Assembly: GCA_036426205.1 (NCBI GenBank)
Contig: CM071570.1
Location: 57,332,926-57,396,925, forward strand
DNA: 64,000 nucleotides
Direction of reading: 5' to 3'
Origin: Ascaphus truei
Taxonomy: Eukaryota > Chordata > Amphibia > Anura > Ascaphidae
Part shown: piece by piece, positions 23,513 through 32,739 of the stretch
How the letters are laid out: each line of letters starts with the position of its first letter
How positions within the stretch are numbered: position 1 is the stretch's first letter
Made by a program: the position numbers and the translations under genes
The notes under the pieces: generated by a model
The model's database searches: none
Told to the model about the DNA's origin: nothing
What the model saw: only the letters and a program-made list of their open reading frames with translations

Positions 23513-25152
23513 TTAGGTCCGGAAATAATTGGACACTGATACAGTTTTTGTTTTTTCGCTGGGACAAAATAAATCCAAGTTACAGTTAAATAATGAATAT
23601 GGGCTAAAAGTGCAGTCTATCAGCTTTAATTTGAGGGTATTCACATACAAATTGGAGGAAGGGTTTAGGAATTACATCTCTTTAATATGTAGCCCCCTCT
23701 TTTTCAAGGGACCAAAATTAATTGGACAATTGACTCAAAAGCTGTTTCATGGACAGGTGTGGGCGATTCCTTCGTTATTTCATCATCAATTAAGCAGGTA
23801 ATTGGTCTGGAGTTGATTCCAGGTTTCGCATTCGCATTTTGAAGCTGTTGCTGTGAACCCACAACATGCGGTCAAAGGAGCTCTCAATGCAAGTGAAACA
23901 GGGCATCCTTAGGCTGCAAAAAAAAAAAGAACATCCATCAGGGAGATAGCAGGAACATTAGGAGTGGCCAAATCAACAGTTTGGTACATTCTGAGAAAAA
24001 AAGAACGCACTGGATAGCTCTGCAACAAAAAAAAGCCTGGACGTCCATGGAAGACAACAGTGGTGGATGATCGTATGATCCTTTCCATGGTAAAGAAAAA
24101 CCCCTTCACTACATCCAGACAAGTGAAGAACACTCCAGGAGGTAGGCATATCATTATCCAAGTATACCATAAAGAGAAGACTTCACGAGAGCAAATACAG
24201 AGGGTTCACCACAAGGTGCAAACATTCATAAGCCTCAAGAATAGAAAGGCCAGATAAGACTTTGCCAAACAATATCTAAAAAAGCCAGCCCAGTTCTGGA
24301 ATAGCATTCTTTGGACAGATGAAACTAAGATCAACCTGTACCAGAATGATGGGAAGAAAAAAGTATGGAGAAGGCTTGGAACGGCTCATCATCTGAAGCA
24401 TACCACATCATCTGTAAAACACGGTGGAGGCAGTGTGATGGCATGGGCATGCATGGCTTACAATGGCACTTGGTCACTAGTGTTTATTGATGATGTGACA
24501 GAAGACAGAAGCAGCTGGATGAATTCTGAAGTGTATAGGGATATATTGTCTGCTCAGATTCAGCCAAATTCAGCGAAGTTGATTGGACGGCGCTTCACTT
24601 TACAGATGGACAATGACCCAAAACACACTGCAAAAGCAACCCAGGAGTTTTTTAAGGCAAAGAAATGGCATATTCTACAATGGCCGAGTCAATTAACTGA
24701 TCTCAACCTTGATCGAGCATGCATTTCACTTGCTGAAGACAAAACTTAAGGCAGAATGACCCACGAACAAACAACAACTGAAGACAGCTGCAGTAAAGAC
24801 CAGGCAAAGCATCACAAAGGAGGAAACCCAGCGTTTGGTGATGTCCATGCGTTCCAGACTTCAAGCAGTCATTGCCTGCAAAGGATTCTCAACAAAGTAT
24901 TAAAAATGAACATTTTATTTATGATTGTGTTAATTTGTCCAATTACATTTGAGCCCCTGAAATAAGGGGACTGTGTATGAAAATGATTGCAATTCCTAAA
25001 CGTTTCATACAATATTTTTGTTCAACCCCTTGAATTAAAGCTGAAAGTCTGCACTTCTATTGCATCTCGGTTGTTTCATTTCAAATCCATTGTGGTGGCG
25101 CACAGAGCCAAAATTATGAAAATTGTGTCAGTGTCCAATTATTTCCGGACCT
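23513..25152 (+). mobile_element. Tc1-like DNA transposon (dead)
   Basis: About 1.64 kb. The ends are inverted repeats of at least 26 bp, starting ttaggtccggaaataattgg at the left and ending with its reverse complement at 25127-25152. Tc1-type elements duplicate a TA, and the surrounding DNA is TA-rich. The length is normal for the superfamily. Inside is a broken transposase. Confidence 0.9.
23864..24900 (+). pseudogene. Tc1-like transposase pseudogene
   Basis: It opens MRSKELSMQVKQGILRL, the usual start of vertebrate Tc1 transposases, with a helix-turn-helix (REIAGTLGVAKSTVWYIL) interrupted by a stop soon after. A KPGRPWKTTVVDD block and the second HTH follow in shifted frames. Then come SLKNRKAR, the first catalytic Asp in WTDETKINLY (24312-24341), and GGGSVMAWACM. 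The second Asp lies in DNDPKHT (24609-24629). The third position is lost: the expected SPDLNPIE reads LTDLNLDR, so the catalytic Glu is missing. Several stops and frameshifts. The element could only be mobilised in trans. Confidence 0.9.
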
Positions 25153-25159
25153 AACTGTA

Positions 25160-25440
25160 TATATTTTTTTTTTTAACGTATGGTGGGTGAAAAAGGCGAG
25201 AGAAAACCTCCACCGTTAGCATATAGTCAATAAAGAATATCACTTGTGAGCACATTCACATGTCTTAGACAGGACTGCAACCCTTTCTTTCAACCATTAT
25301 CACCTAGCATACAGTGTTTCCACTGCAGCAAGGGATTCTGGGAAATGACATGCAAATGAGCACACACTGCGTCACCTTTTGCCTGGAATATCCATTCACA
25401 CGGAGCCCATTTAAGCAGATGCATCGCCGTTCACACAGCT
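25160..25440. other. No recognisable feature
   Basis: Unassigned sequence between the Tc1 element and the hammerhead structure. Confidence 0.3.
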
Positions 25441-25451
25441 ATTTTATATTT

Positions 25452-25532
25452 CAAAGCAAGTATAGACCAACCTCACACTGATGATACCCATCAAGGTTGA
25501 AACATGTCTGTGAGTGGTCTGTACTTGCTTTG
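25452..25532 (+). ncRNA. Complete hammerhead ribozyme structure
   Basis: The core reads CTGATGA (25478-25484), a stem II with ACC/GGT (TACCCATCAAGGTT), GAAAC (25499-25503), and the cleavable triplet GTC (25506-25508). Stem I is CTCACA/TGTGAG, directly adjoining the core. An outer stem extends it: caaagcaagtatagacca (25452-25469) pairs with tggtctgtacttgctttg (25515-25532). All invariant hammerhead positions that I know are present. Stem III is minimal, as in retroelement hammerheads that act as dimers. Confidence 0.75.
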
Positions 25533-25690
25533 CTAGTCCCATGCTGTGCTTAAAATCTGTGTGAACGGCGATGGGGTCGGTGGCGTCATCACGTGAGGGT
25601 GCGTGCATGTGGAGTTCCCTGGCGTTCCAGCAATCCAACAATTTAATAGGTTGCAATTCTTCGCGTGCCCGCCAGATGGCAGATATTCAT

Positions 25691-26060
25691 GAACTGTAAT
25701 GCGCATGCGCTTCAGTACAGAACACTGGACTGGCAGTGGCCCAGCGCCGGCGCCAGCTGAATGGGAAATTCTATGGTGAGTATTGTTGCCGTATTATTTT
25801 CTGTGTTTTTTTTATTTTGACAATACAGTATCAATATTGGCGCGATTCAAAAGTCAAGCGATTCTCCTGTAAGCAATATCATTGGCTGAGCGGCTTCTCC
25901 AGTACTGTACTGCAGATACTGAACAATTGGTGGAACGCTAGGCGCATGCGCATTGGAACCTTCTTGAAACGCATATGCATGTCATTACATCGACGGTAGG
26001 CGCATGCGCATGTGAACAGGAGACGCCCCCCTGAGAAAATTATTGGCGGGACTGGCTGGG
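25691..26060. repeat. Left subterminal region with GCGCATGCGC words
   Basis: Three gcgcatgcgc palindromes lie near 25702, 25942 and 26001 within 300 bp. Similar gcgcatg/catgcgcag words recur in the right flank at 33.4-34.2 kb. This resembles subterminal transposase- or accessory-protein binding repeats. The role is inferred. Confidence 0.4.
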
Positions 26061-26855
26061 AACGTGTTTAGGGGACTGACCATTACAGTAAAACTTTTCT
26101 TTTTGTGTTTCCTAAGAAAAGAAAATGGCTAATGGAGGGATTTCGATGGATAATATCGCTTTGTGTAACAATGCCTGCACATTGCTGAATCGGATTTAAA
26201 AACCCACGTACCAGAGTCTACAATTTAGTGGTCGTTGTTATTGATTAGGATAGAATACTGTACCTGAAGAAACAGTATGCTGAGGTTTTCCGGCCGTACA
26301 GTATACAATACTTTTTTTATATATAGTATACTGTGTAATAAACCCGAAAAAATAAAAACTATGCATTTATTCTACATGTATTACAGTACTGTACATACAG
26401 TATGTGTCTTCTATTTTTTTTTAATACTCTTGTACTGAGCATGCCTACAGTATACAGTACAGTATGCCTGGACAGTAGTGTACATTCTAGAAACACTGTA
26501 TTTTGTTACAGTAGCAAAGGAGCCAATGGAACAATGTAAAACAAATCAACATGTTCTTTTATTGGTGGAGTAAGTACAAAAACATTTATTTACAAATACT
26601 GTACAATGTAGAAACATTTTAAGTGCACAGCAATTCAAAACATCAACAAGTGTATGGTTTACTGCTACAGTAGTGAAAACATTTAGATATAGAAAGTAAA
26701 AAACATTTACAGTCAGTCAGTATGGTTTACAGTCACATGTTTTAAAAACAAATTCTTTATTCATAAAATATACAAAACGCAACATCTCCTTTATTAAAGA
26801 ACGGCAAGTCAAAACTTATACTGTTGGATGGTGTGCAAAACAGTCTGCATCAGTA
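26061..26855. other. AT-rich, many tactgtac words, no gene
   Basis: Non-coding flank of the large transposon with many palindromic acagtactgta words. It would be the 3' flank of the minus-strand gene. Confidence 0.35.
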
Positions 26856-26935
26856 CAGTCCTCGAGGGCAGCAAACAGGCCCGGTTTTAAGGGTAACCTT
26901 TGAAAACCATGCCTGTTTGCGGCCCTCAGGGACTG
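26856..26935. mobile_element. 80-bp palindromic MITE
   Basis: The ends are inverted repeats: cagtcctcgagggcagcaaa at the left, and at the right the reverse complement of cagtccctgagggccgcaaa. It is almost entirely terminal repeat. A second copy is at 27249-27327. Confidence 0.65.
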
Positions 26936-27248
26936 GAATTGTGCAAGCCCTGTGTGTGTGTGTACAGCAAGTTAAAACATTTCTGTATAAATGCAAGTTA
27001 AAACTTACAAACATTTTTTTATTAATACAAGTTAAAACACACAACATCTCCTTTATTTAAATACAGCAGGTCAAAACATGTACAGTACCGTACAGTACAG
27101 TGCAGCACAACAGTATGGTCTTACCTGTGATTAAAAAAAATTTTTATTCATAAAATATGTATACAAAACGCAACATCTCCTTTATTAAAGAAACATATAC
27201 AGTACAGTGGGATGGTGTGCAAAACAGTCAGTCAGGCCTGCACCACTA

Positions 27249-27327
27249 CAGTCCTCGAGGGCAGCAAACAGGCCCAGTTTTCAGGACAACCTTGAAAACC
27301 GGGTCTGTTTGCGGCCCTCCTGGAGTG
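27249..27327. mobile_element. 80-bp palindromic MITE, second copy
   Basis: Same family as 26856-26935, carried within the second copy of the duplicated unit, so it was probably duplicated rather than newly inserted. Confidence 0.6.
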
Positions 27328-27484
27328 GAATTGTGCAGGTCCTGTGTGTGTGTACAGCAAGTTAAAACATTTCTGTATAAATACAAGTTAAAACACACAA
27401 CAACACCTCCTTTATTTAAGTACAGCAGGTGAAAACATGTACAGTACAGTTCAGCACAACAGTATGGTCTTACAGTACCCGTGA

Positions 27485-28830
27485 TTAAACCAGAAAGTCC
27501 ACCAGATTGTCCGTCCATGGCCGATTCTTTGCATGGCGCAAACCGCCATTAATGCAGTCTCGGACGCCTTTCATTACAGGATCTGTAATTGTATAAAAGC
27601 GCCACATTTCATCCAGAATGGTCTTTCTGAAATTGGCAGGAAGCGCCTTTTTTTACGCGATTTCCTTCGTAGTTCACTCTGAAGGCCCAGTCGCAGTACA
27701 ACGAGTAGGGCACATGGTGCTTAAAAAGTAACAAGGCATACTTGTGGGGTGCACCAGCACTCATCACCCTATACTTCTCCCTGAGCACCGGTGGCAGATT
27801 GCACAGGCTGATGTCGGGCAACGTATCGATGAGAGCGAACGTAGGTCTTCTGCGAGTGGGTGTGCTTGAGGCGACGGGCGATGGTAGGTTGTCTGGGAGG
27901 AAGCTTTCCTCCGGTCTTGGTCGCCGTGTTGTCTCCTGGCGTGGTCTTGACGGGGTTGTCATGTCCTCCTCAATGGCATACATGTACACTAAATCTTCTG
28001 GTTGAGGGGGTGCGCTTGGTGATGGAAGGGTGTCGATGCTCCCATTCATCACATCCATGCCACCCACCTGCTCCGCGCTGGGGAAACAGGGGCATGAACA
28101 CCGAGCAAATGATGTATACCCGCTATGTCAGCCTCTATTTTCTCCATCCGTCGATCCATCCGTTGATCCATATGTTGCATCCGTTGATCCATATCTAGCA
28201 TCCGTTGATCCATATGTAGAATCCGTTGCTCCACATTTATCATGGTCTCCAGAAGCAGATCTATCTTTGCCAGCACAATAGAGTTCCCGGGGATATCCAC
28301 ACTTATCCCATTCAGCATCCGGTCTAACGAGCTGCTTCTTGTGCATGGTGTGTGGACATCTGGGTGGATGGGTGCAACGGAGGATGAGATGGGAGTTCCA
28401 TGGAAAGAAGCGGCAGCGTCGTCGAAGAAGGGTGGAGGAGGTGACCTTTGGATTTCCAGCCGAGAAGCAGAGTCGTCTAAGAGCAAAGGAGAAAGGGACC
28501 CGTGGATTTCAGAGGCACCAGCGGCAGCGTCATCGGATAGAACTGGAGAATATGGCCTGTGTGTTTCTGGGAAGGCGGCGGCAGCGTCGAGGACTAGAGG
28601 TGGAGAAGATGGGCTGAAGATTTCCGGGACAGCGGTGGCAGAGTCGTCGAAGCGTATGCAAGGAAGTGGTCTGCGGGTTCGATGGGTTGGCTCCCATTTG
28701 TTTTGCGTCGAGAGTACATCACCGTATTTCTTCTTGACATAATAATGCTGACGTCTATGAAAACCCTTAGCCTTTGGGGTCAGCAGAAGGTTTTCTTTAT
28801 TGGCCTTAGCATTTTGCTTTGGCGTTGGCG
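27485..28830 (-). pseudogene. BEN-like, coiled-coil accessory protein of the transposon
   Basis: Three linked parts run along the minus strand. (1) 28830-28350: a Lys-rich segment, then about five degenerate repeats of roughly 20 residues built on DDAAA/DDSAS followed by EI and SP words (for example DDAAAGASEIHGSLSPLLL). (2) 28300-28130: a coiled coil with heptads HMDQRMLDMDQRMQHMDQRM. (3) 28060-27485: a linker, then a C-terminal domain with YALLLFKHHVPYSLYCDWAF, ALPANFRKTILDEMWRFY and VMKGVRDCINGGLRHAK, ending at a TAA. The last pattern fits the BEN DNA/protein-interaction fold (LLxxLF..., LDPxKLxxI..., R.AIN..R). Two frame changes occur: one near 28070-28130 and one at a 7-T run (27648-27654). 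Upstream, the frame is cut by a solo LTR. Nuclear DNA binding is inferred. Confidence 0.55.
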
Positions 28831-29438
28831 TGTGTTAGGACCAATATGTCAGGCCAGAATCTGCACTCATGTTAAGCTTCCATTTTGTCTGCTCATAACT
28901 AGTTAAGATTCTGTAGTCAGCCTTTTGCTGAAATATAATTCCTAACGCACTCAGTGTCTGCTAAATTATATTTCTTTTCTTCCTGCTAAGGATATTGCTA
29001 AGATACTTTTGTGTTGTCAATTTCCTGATGTTTTAGTTAGAATATAATAGAATGGTTCTCTGCAAGAAGCAAAATAGTGTAATATAGTTGCTAAAGATTC
29101 AAGGTCTCTTTTGATAACAGACAATGAATAAGCTATGTAGTCAGACATTGATGTATTGTAAAAGACACGTCCCAAAAGTCACGCCACTAATATGTCCTGC
29201 CCCTAGATCACGCCTCTAATCAAAGCTACGCCCAAGACACACCTAGGATACGCCTATGTTACACCTACGATACTCCTATGTTACGCCTCTAACCAATATC
29301 TTTTTTTTTGTATAAAAGTCATTACCCTATGAGTAATAAATTGAGACAAAGGATTTGAAACCTGGCATGCGTTACATTTCATTTCGTTCGTCTTCCAGGC
29401 CTGATAAAGTTCAACAAAGATCGAAGATAACAATTGCA
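28831..29438. repeat. Solo LTR inserted in the BEN-like gene
   Basis: 608 bp beginning TGTGTTAGG and ending CAATTGCA. Internal features read in order on the plus strand: a tandem tacgcctatg/acacctacga-type region (29190-29290), tgtataaaag (29310) and aataaa (29335). Flanking 5-mers are tggcg (28826-28830) and gggcg (29439-29443), a target duplication with one change. The minus-strand gene continues on both sides. Confidence 0.65.
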
Positions 29439-29443
29439 GGGCG

Positions 29444-29690
29444 TGGAAGCTTCTCTGAGGGAGTCTGCTGCAAACGGTGCAGATTGTGTATCCAGTCACA
29501 AGGCTTCAGTTTACCTGGCAGAGGAAATGTTCCTCTCGGTTCTGAAGCCAGGGGAGGAAATAACGGATTTTCCTTCAGAATGGAAACGGCAACCGCCTTT
29601 TGCTTTTTCTGCATGACAGGCACAGCAGAGGCGAGTGGGTTCCTGTGTCCGTAGAATCGGGGTTGATCCATGGAAGCAGATGGCATAATG
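29444..29690 (-). pseudogene. N-terminal part of the BEN-like accessory gene
   Basis: A minus-strand frame starts with an ATG at about 29685 (MPSASMDQPRFYGHRNP). It continues through PVMQKKQKAVAVSIL and SEPRGTFPLPG to SEKLPRP at the LTR boundary. A possible splice donor (ccag|gtaaac) lies at about 29516. The frame does not join directly with the part beyond the LTR, so an intron or a frameshift must separate them. It faces away from the transposase across about 240 bp. Confidence 0.45.
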
Positions 29691-29924
29691 CAGTATCTGG
29701 ACAAGGGCAAGTTCAGATAAAGATCATGGAGTGGTGGGCTATGCAAAGTGTGTAACCTTTTATGCATGGCGGCGAGGTACAGGTATTGAAAGTGGGCGTA
29801 CACTAATGTGAGTCATTACCGTATAAATACACCATCCATTTTGTGGATTCACTGCACATTGAATACACATCGACTAAACATCGAATATACATTCTTGTGT
29901 TTGTATTTCTTTCTACTCGCAGCA
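29690..29924. promoter_or_regulatory. Divergent promoter between the two transposon genes
   Basis: On the plus strand gtataaata (29820) is a TATA box about 105 bp before the transposase ATG. On the minus strand tgcataaaagg (near 29756-29766) is a TATA-like box about 75 bp before the accessory-gene ATG. A polypyrimidine tract ending in cgcag just before the transposase ATG (29905-29922) looks like a splice acceptor, hinting at a non-coding first exon. Confidence 0.5.
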
Positions 29925-31884
29925 ATGGCTGTTAAAAATATTTCTAAGGATCTCAGCATGCGAATTAAGGAGATGTACACGAGCGGACACCGAATTGCTG
30001 CTATCCAACGCTGGTTAGCTACTTCTGGCCTCGTTGTGCCAGCAACCACCGTGAGCTATCATGCACACGGAAAAAACAGAGAACGCAAAAGGGCACCAAG
30101 GGTAACTAAAGCGTAAGTATATTTAAACAACTTAAAAATAAATTTTATATGAAATATTGTACTGTAGATCTACAGTAATGTATGAATTATTTTGGTTATT
30201 TCTGTTATTTTATATTACAACAGTATATATATTTGTATATTTAGATTTATATACTACAGATATCAGTATATATTTTTAGAATTATATTACAACAGTATAT
30301 ATATTTTGTATATTTAGTTTATATTAAACAGTATATATATTCTGTATATTTATAATTATATTACAACTAGATATATGTATTTTGTATAGTTATCGATTAC
30401 AACAGTATAATATTTGTATATTTAGATTTATATTACAACAGTATACAGTATATATTCTGTATATTTATAATTATATTACAACAGTATATATATTTTGTAT
30501 ATTTATTTTTATATTACAACAGTATACAGTATATATTTTTTAGATTTATATTACAACAGTATATATATATTGTATATTTAGATTTATATTACAACAGTAT
30601 ATATATTCTGTATATTTATAATTATATTACAAAAGTATATATATTTTGTATATTTATATTACAACAGTATATATATTTTGTATATTGCTGCATATTGATA
30701 CTGTAGAACTGTGCTGTAATACTGTAATGCTGTGCTTGTGGCCTACTTCACTGAAACTTACCGGTTTGTTTTTCTTTACATTGTAGGGAGACAACTCTTC
30801 TGGTGAACAAAATAAGTGAGGAGAATGATGAGAAGAGTGCATTAAGGGTCAAATACACTCTGCAGAAAAATCACAATCTCACTGTATTTGAGACCAGCAT
30901 AAAGAAGATGAGACGCAGCATTGGATGGAAATATGGACGTGTGAGATTAGTACTGGACAGTACAGGAGGTAAAAGTGTTGTTTAGGAAACTGTACTGTAC
31001 CGCTAAAATTATTTATTCCTTGTCATTACAGAGCGTACCCCATGATAAGGGACGTAAACAAAATAAAAAGAGTGGTCCAGGCCCAGGCATGGATCGACAG
31101 TGGGGAAACTTTCCAGGATTTCATCTTCACTGATGAGTCTACTGTTTCGCTGGAGAGATTTGCAACCTTTGCATTCCACAAAAAAGGTCGCATATCTATG
31201 AAGCCACGGCCAAAACACCCCGTGAAGCTGCATGTGTGGGGTGTCATCTCTAGGCGTGGACCAAGATGCATTGTCATCTTTGAAGGTAAAATATATAAAA
31301 TATAATGTAGCCTTATGCACTGTACTTTACTAGTGTATCCTTACTTTATGCATTGTACTGTACTATTGTGCAGTTTTTTGAGCACTTTTCTTTTCTTATT
31401 ATAGGAATCATGAATAAAGCTTTCTTCCAAGACAAAATTTTCCCTGAGATAGTACAATACATCACACGCGAGTTCCCGGATGGTCACCGTTTCTACCAGG
31501 ACAACGATCCGAAGCACACCGCGTCAACAGCGCATATCCTTGAGCGCGGTATCAACTAGGTGAAGATGCCAGCGGAGTAAGTGCGGTAACCGTGTTTCAT
31601 TTTTCCCCCACATTTTTTACTGTGTACTGTATCTCTTAAACTAATTGTCCTTTTTTTCCAATGACAGATCGCCAGACTTCAATCTAATCGAAATGGTCTG
31701 GCATCAGCTGAAGGACCATATCCGGAAAGTGGCGAAACCCTCCAAAAAGGACGAGTTGTTGAAAGGCATAATGAGTTTTTGGAATGATGTACTCACCGTT
31801 GAACGCTGCAATAAATATATAGACCATATTGCAACTGTGTTGCCCATTGTGATCGCGCGTAATGGGCAAGCATCAGGAAAGTAG
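29925..31884 (+). pseudogene. Tc1/mariner-type transposase with four introns
   Basis: Exons by splice signals: 29925-30112 (donor gtaagt), 30787-about 30940, 31032-31285 (donor gtaaaa), 31405-31576 (donor gtaagt), 31668-31884 (TAG stop). Exon 1 encodes an HTH (SMRIKEMYTSGHRIAAIQRW). Exon 2 encodes the second DNA-binding part ending GWKYGR. Exon 3 carries the first catalytic Asp in FTDESTVSLE (31132) and HVWGVISRRG. Exon 4 carries DNDPKHT (second Asp). Exon 5 carries SPDFNLIEMVW with the catalytic Glu (31690). Phases agree at junctions 1, 3 and 4; junction 2 is off by one base. An in-frame TAG (31557) breaks exon 4, where relatives have Trp. All three acidic residues survive. The family is the invertebrate-like Tc1 group with an SPDxNxIE motif and a C-terminal VIxxNGxAxG end. 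Confidence 0.8.
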
Positions 31885-32700
31885 TACTGTACTGTAGTAT
31901 TGTAAGTACAGTATGATACAGGTAAGTATGGCACATATTTTTTCTTTCCTAATAGTCAGAGTATACAGTAGGTTACAGTACATAGTATTTAACAGTAGTC
32001 AGAGTATACAGTAGTTCCAGTATAGACTAGTTTGACAGTACTACAGCAACTGCCTACTAACTGCTCAATTTTTTTCTTTCCAGAGAAAGCAGCACTTGCC
32101 ATCTACAGTAGTACTACGCAACACACAATGCCATAATACAGTACGCACATAACTGCACTAATTTTTTGTTTTCTTGTTATTTCAGGAAAAAAGGGTGCCC
32201 TGGGGGGAGGTGGGGTGTTGTGTCCAGTCTAATCTGTTTGTACAGTCAAATGTACATTATATAAACAGCAGTAATGATGTACACAAAACCTCTCCTCTCT
32301 CAATGAACTACTGTACTGTACACAGAATGAGGAACAAGATAAAGACGGAAAAAATAATATTAGTATATATATATATATATATATTATACATTACAATATA
32401 TATTATTAAATAATATTCTTATAAATGTGCATTATTCATGTTTCTCCATGTTTTACAAATGTTTTCTAAATGTTTATCCAATTTCAATCTGCCAGAAGAA
32501 ATTAATTAAGACTGCATTATGTATTACTCATTATTATTTTTATATTTGTATCTTTTGGTTCCTGATAAAATAAAATACATTTTTATTTACATTCCTGCTA
32601 ATCATAATCATTGACAACACCCCCCCACACACCCACAATACACCAATGAATAAGAATGAATGACAAAACAACATTAATCAGTTAATGGTTTTTTTAACTC
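31885..32700. other. 3' flank of the transposase gene
   Basis: AT-rich, with a (TA)n run at 32360-32402. No aataaa stands out beyond AT-rich runs (aataaaataca near 32567). No other gene seen. Confidence 0.4.
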
Positions 32701-32739
32701 TCAATTCTCACAATGCTGTGCAAATCAGATTTACATTTC

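Larger units (their letters stand above)
26762..27440. repeat. Tandem duplication of a ~300-bp unit, each holding a MITE
   Basis: The unit at 26762-27060 and its copy at about 27145-27425 share caaaacgcaacatctccttt, gatggtgtgcaaaacagtc, and a tail acagcaagttaaaacatttc. The copies diverge by several percent. They form the left subterminal repeat of the large element. Confidence 0.75.

Noticed and set aside
23190..23516. 108-residue open frame rich in Ile/Tyr
   Set aside because: Its second half is translated TA microsatellite.
25732..25765. cagtggcccagcgccggcg as the left end of the large transposon
   Set aside because: It is preceded by GG rather than TA and matches the right terminus only for the first few bases; too weak to call.
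28242..28742. 166-residue plus-strand frame
   Set aside because: It is antisense to the acidic repeat and coiled-coil parts of the minus-strand BEN-like gene; the repeat periodicity makes both strands open.
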